From positions 1-8,593 of the forward strand of contig JAJXXI010000473.1 in NCBI GenBank assembly GCA_021781185.1: DNA of 8,593 bases. Reading direction: 5' to 3'. Source of the stretch: a bacterium (GTDB taxonomy: Bacteria; Verrucomicrobiota; Verrucomicrobiia; Limisphaerales; UBA11358). The notes beneath the pieces are model-generated. The model saw nothing but the letters and a program-made list of their open reading frames with translations, did not search any database and was not told where the DNA came from. Below are positions 6,444 through 8,593 of the stretch, in pieces (the first letter of the stretch is position 1; the number at the start of each line of letters is the position of its first letter). The translations under genes and the position numbers were made by a program.

Positions 6444-8593
6444 TTACGGAGCTACCATCCGGTAGAAAACGGCGGAATTGCTTGTGACAGCATTCGTAAA
6501 GACCATGGCGTTAGTAAAAAGCGACGAATCAATCGTGGTCCAGTTTGTGGCCGCTGTGGACAATCCTTTCGCAAGCGTTGTCTGTTGCTGTTCCAATTTC
6601 CAGCCGATGTATTCCGCCGGCCATGACAGTGACGTCACAATGACATTGTTGGTCACCGGCGGAATGTTCGTGCTAATGGTTTGGGTAAGTGATGCACCAA
6701 AAACGACATTGGTTGGTGTGGTTGGGATTGCCTTGATGCCAAGGACTCCGCCGCTGATGAGTTGGCCAAAGTCCCAAGCCAGACCAGCCGACGGCACGGA
6801 TGGATCGATCACGGACAACGAATTAGTGGTGTTTAGACCCACGTTGAAAGGAGCTCCGCCAAAGTTATTTTGAACCAAGGTGTAATTCTGCCCAACCGCA
6901 TATGCCGGACCGCCGACTTGTTTGAGCAGGATGGTGCCGCCGTTCTGCACCAAAGCCGACTGATTCGGGCCAAACGAAATGAAACCAGAGGTCAGCACCG
7001 TGTTCGCCGGTGTCCCCCCCACGTTCACCTTGAAAATATTGGTGGAACCGGTCAGTAATATCACACGGCCATTGTAGGTGTTTTGTCCATCACTGAGAAC
7101 TGTAGTGGTCCCAATGCCATCACCCCCGGGAATGAACGTTCCGCCGCCGCTAATGGTCAGCGTGGTCAAATTCAGTGATGCGCCGGCAGCAACCCCCATG
7201 TCTTCAAAGGTGCCGCTAACGGTCAGACTCCCGGCATTGTTCCCGCCATTGGCGATGGTGCCAGCATTAATGAATGTCGCATTTGTCGCAATCGTCGCCG
7301 AACCGAGTCCGCTGAAAGTTCCGGCGTTGTAGATGAAGCTGCCTGCGTCCGTGGTTAATGGCCCCTGCACTGTGCCACCAACGGCGTTAGTCATGATGGC
7401 TGGCCCCTGCAACACCAAGGCACCTTGAACCGTGCCTGCGTTGTTCACTATGCCACCAGAAGTCAGGCTTCCAAGCACTGTGCCACCACCAAGCAGTGAG
7501 CAGGTTGCCCCGGGCGAAACGGTCACCGAACCGATTGTTCCGTTGCCAGTGATGCCACCTTGAACCACCTGCGCCGCAACCTCCGTGTAATTATTGATGG
7601 TCACGCTTTGAGTGCCCGCCTTCACAAAAGTTGCCGCTCCCCGGATTCCACCGGCACCGCTGAATGTATAATTCAAGACATTGTTGGTCATATCTATCCC
7701 ATCAAAACCAAGTGCCTGACGCGGCACGACATCTTCGCTCACGTTGATGGAGGCGGTGCTTGCCGTATCATCAAAGATCACGCTATCGCCTGTGGAGAAA
7801 TTGGTGTGCAGACCGGTGGCTGGGTCATACCAGTTTTTCGTGCTGTTATCCCAGACATTATTGACATACCCCTGCCACAACAGCGTCTTGGGCGCGCCGG
7901 CGCTCAGCGTCAAATCGATCGTATGGGTTGTTGTGTTGTTAAAAATGGTGCCGCTCAGACCGGCAGGCATGGTGCCCGCAGTGAAGCTGGCCGTTTCGCC
8001 ATGACCTGGTGCATACGATATAATCGGACTGAATGATCCAGCCCCGGTGGACGAAGCAATGTTGATAACACCGCCACTGGCCACCAGATTTGTGACGTAA
8101 ACCAGCGTGTTGGCCCCGTTCCGATTGAGAGTCAAAGCTCCACCGCCTTGAACCGTGAGCGTGCCCAATGCCGTTGTCGCGTCGGCCAGCGTGTTACTGA
8201 CAAAAAGCGCCCCTCCATTGTTTACGGTGATGGTGTTGTTACCACTCAATTGGCCAACGGTGACCGCATTGGCTTCCACCGTCCCATTGGTGTTAATCAC
8301 GATCTGACCATATCCCTTGGCCGCCTCGACCCCGCCGGCATAATCGCCACGGGTGTAACCCAGGCTCAATTCCGTATTGACTTTGAGCAGGGCGGAATTG
8401 GTGGCATTGCCACCAACCGTAATTGTGCCATTGCAATGTGAATCGTTGGTGTAAGCTTGATACCCCAAACGCAGCGTGTTCACATCCACAATGCCGTCAT
8501 CAAACTCGAACTTGCCAAATGGATTCGCGTTTGCATTGTTGGTAAACCGGTTGCGCCCAATCCACATTTGATCCACCAGCATGTCCACATGGC
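6444..8593 (-). CDS. Beta-solenoid protein with autotransporter-associated beta-strand repeats, 5' end outside the window
   Basis: At least 716 codons are open to the right edge; the first possible start inside (GTG at 8588) is probably internal, since no signal peptide follows it. Residues below count from that GTG. The protein is rich in Asn, Thr, Gly, Val and Ala and consists of short beta-strand/turn repeats, the signature of a right-handed beta-solenoid. Residues 232-275 form a Trp-rich unit (W238, W246, NW 252-253, then GDSVIFDD), and 311-345 (GAGGIRGAATFVKAGT…VVQGG) match the autotransporter-associated beta-strand repeat pattern. A ladder of NAGT-type rungs occupies 368-449. The end (about 650-714: LSWPAEYIGWKLEQQQ … FYRMVAP) is a compact module resembling the C-terminal tails of many Verrucomicrobiota secreted proteins. 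There is no transmembrane autotransporter barrel, PEP-CTERM or LPXTG motif. Only two Cys occur. A surface or extracellular adhesive or polysaccharide-binding role is plausible; no enzymatic motif is visible. Confidence 0.85.
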   Translation of the reverse strand, partial: HVDMLVDQMWIGRNRFTNNANANPFGKFEFDDGIVDVNTLRLGYQAYTNDSHCNGTITVGGNATNSALLKVNTELSLGYTRGDYAGGVEAAKGYGQIVINTNGTVEANAVTVGQLSGNNTITVNNGGALFVSNTLADATTALGTLTVQGGGALTLNRNGANTLVYVTNLVASGGVINIASSTGAGSFSPIISYAPGHGETASFTAGTMPAGLSGTIFNNTTTHTIDLTLSAGAPKTLLWQGYVNNVWDNSTKNWYDPATGLHTNFSTGDSVIFDDTASTASINVSEDVVPRQALGFDGIDMTNNVLNYTFSGAGGIRGAATFVKAGTQSVTINNYTEVAAQVVQGGITGNGTIGSVTVSPGATCSLLGGGTVLGSLTSGGIVNNAGTVQGALVLQGPAIMTNAVGGTVQGPLTTDAGSFIYNAGTFSGLGSATIATNATFINAGTIANGGNNAGSLTVSGTFEDMGVAAGASLNLTTLTISGGGTFIPGGDGIGTTTVLSDGQNTYNGRVILLTGSTNIFKVNVGGTPANTVLTSGFISFGPNQSALVQNGGTILLKQVGGPAYAVGQNYTLVQNNFGGAPFNVGLNTTNSLSVIDPSVPSAGLAWDFGQLISGGVLGIKAIPTTPTNVVFGASLTQTISTNIPPVTNNVIVTSLSWPAEYIGWKLEQQQTTLAKGLSTAATNWTTIDSSLFTNAMVFTNAVTSNSAVFYRMVAP
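7239..7490 (-). repeat. Degenerate beta-solenoid rung repeats (protein-level)
   Basis: Within the solenoid protein, five copies of a (G/N)(A/G)GT hydrophobic pattern occur: GGTVLGSL, NAGTVQGAL, GGTVQGPL, NAGTFSGLG and NAGTIANGG. Their Thr residues (370, 386, 406, 424 and 444, counting from GTG 8588) are 16 to 20 residues apart, as expected for successive coils of a beta-helix. The DNA copies have diverged, so this is an old protein repeat and not a recent tandem duplication. Confidence 0.6.
7554..7658 (-). other. Autotransporter-associated beta-strand repeat unit
   Basis: Residues 311-345 of the solenoid protein follow the family pattern G-x-G-G-I-x-G-A-x-x-(hydrophobic)-x-K-x-G-T-x-(S/T)-(V/L)-(T)-I-x-N, closing with VVQGG. 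The unit follows the Trp-rich block at 7764-7895 (W-x7-W-x6-W, then GDSVIFDD), the usual order in Verrucomicrobiota and Planctomycetota proteins of this type. Confidence 0.55.

Noticed and set aside
6444..8593. PEP-CTERM, LPXTG or type V autotransporter anchor at the end of the beta-solenoid protein
   Set aside because: The C-terminus has no PEP motif with transmembrane helix and basic tail, no LPXTG, and no barrel-length amphipathic strand region.

Overview
The window looks like chromosomal DNA from a Gram-negative, polysaccharide-degrading bacterium of the Verrucomicrobiota. The best guess is the Limisphaerales/Pedosphaera branch, because of a long Asn/Thr/Gly-rich beta-solenoid protein with autotransporter-associated beta-strand repeats and a C-terminal module ending in a 'FYRMVAP'-like tail, together with secreted PL1-type lyases carrying a 'D-x-x-x-DGIP...GDGYT..EKYL' C-terminal module. 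This assignment rests on protein style alone and no marker gene is present. All genes lie on the minus strand, so the biological order runs from high to low coordinates.

Region 8593-6444 holds the 3' part of a large beta-solenoid surface or secreted protein whose 5' end lies outside the window. A strong intrinsic terminator (6363-6401) closes this unit. A leader of about 100 bases (6362-6261), AT-rich in its middle and ending in a good Shine-Dalgarno sequence, opens the next unit.

Region 6260-1 is a tightly packed operon: a 767-residue multidomain lyase (beta-sandwich, Fn3-like, PL1, calcium-binding-type module), two tandem paralogous PL1 lyases of 566 and about 559 residues, and the first 193 residues of a major facilitator superfamily transporter that runs off the left edge. 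The junctions are an ATGA overlap, a 4-base gap and a GTGA overlap, so the four genes are almost certainly co-transcribed and probably translationally coupled.

The likely logic is a small pectin (homogalacturonan) utilisation locus. Three exported lyases with different accessory modules cut the polymer by beta-elimination, and the MFS permease imports released uronate products. The substrate is inferred from family membership. No regulator, glycoside hydrolase or intracellular uronate-catabolism gene is visible. I found no RNA genes, insertion sequences, CRISPR arrays or phage genes, and no clear sign of a wholly new system. The main novelty is the three-lyase arrangement and the accessory and active-site differences among the lyases.
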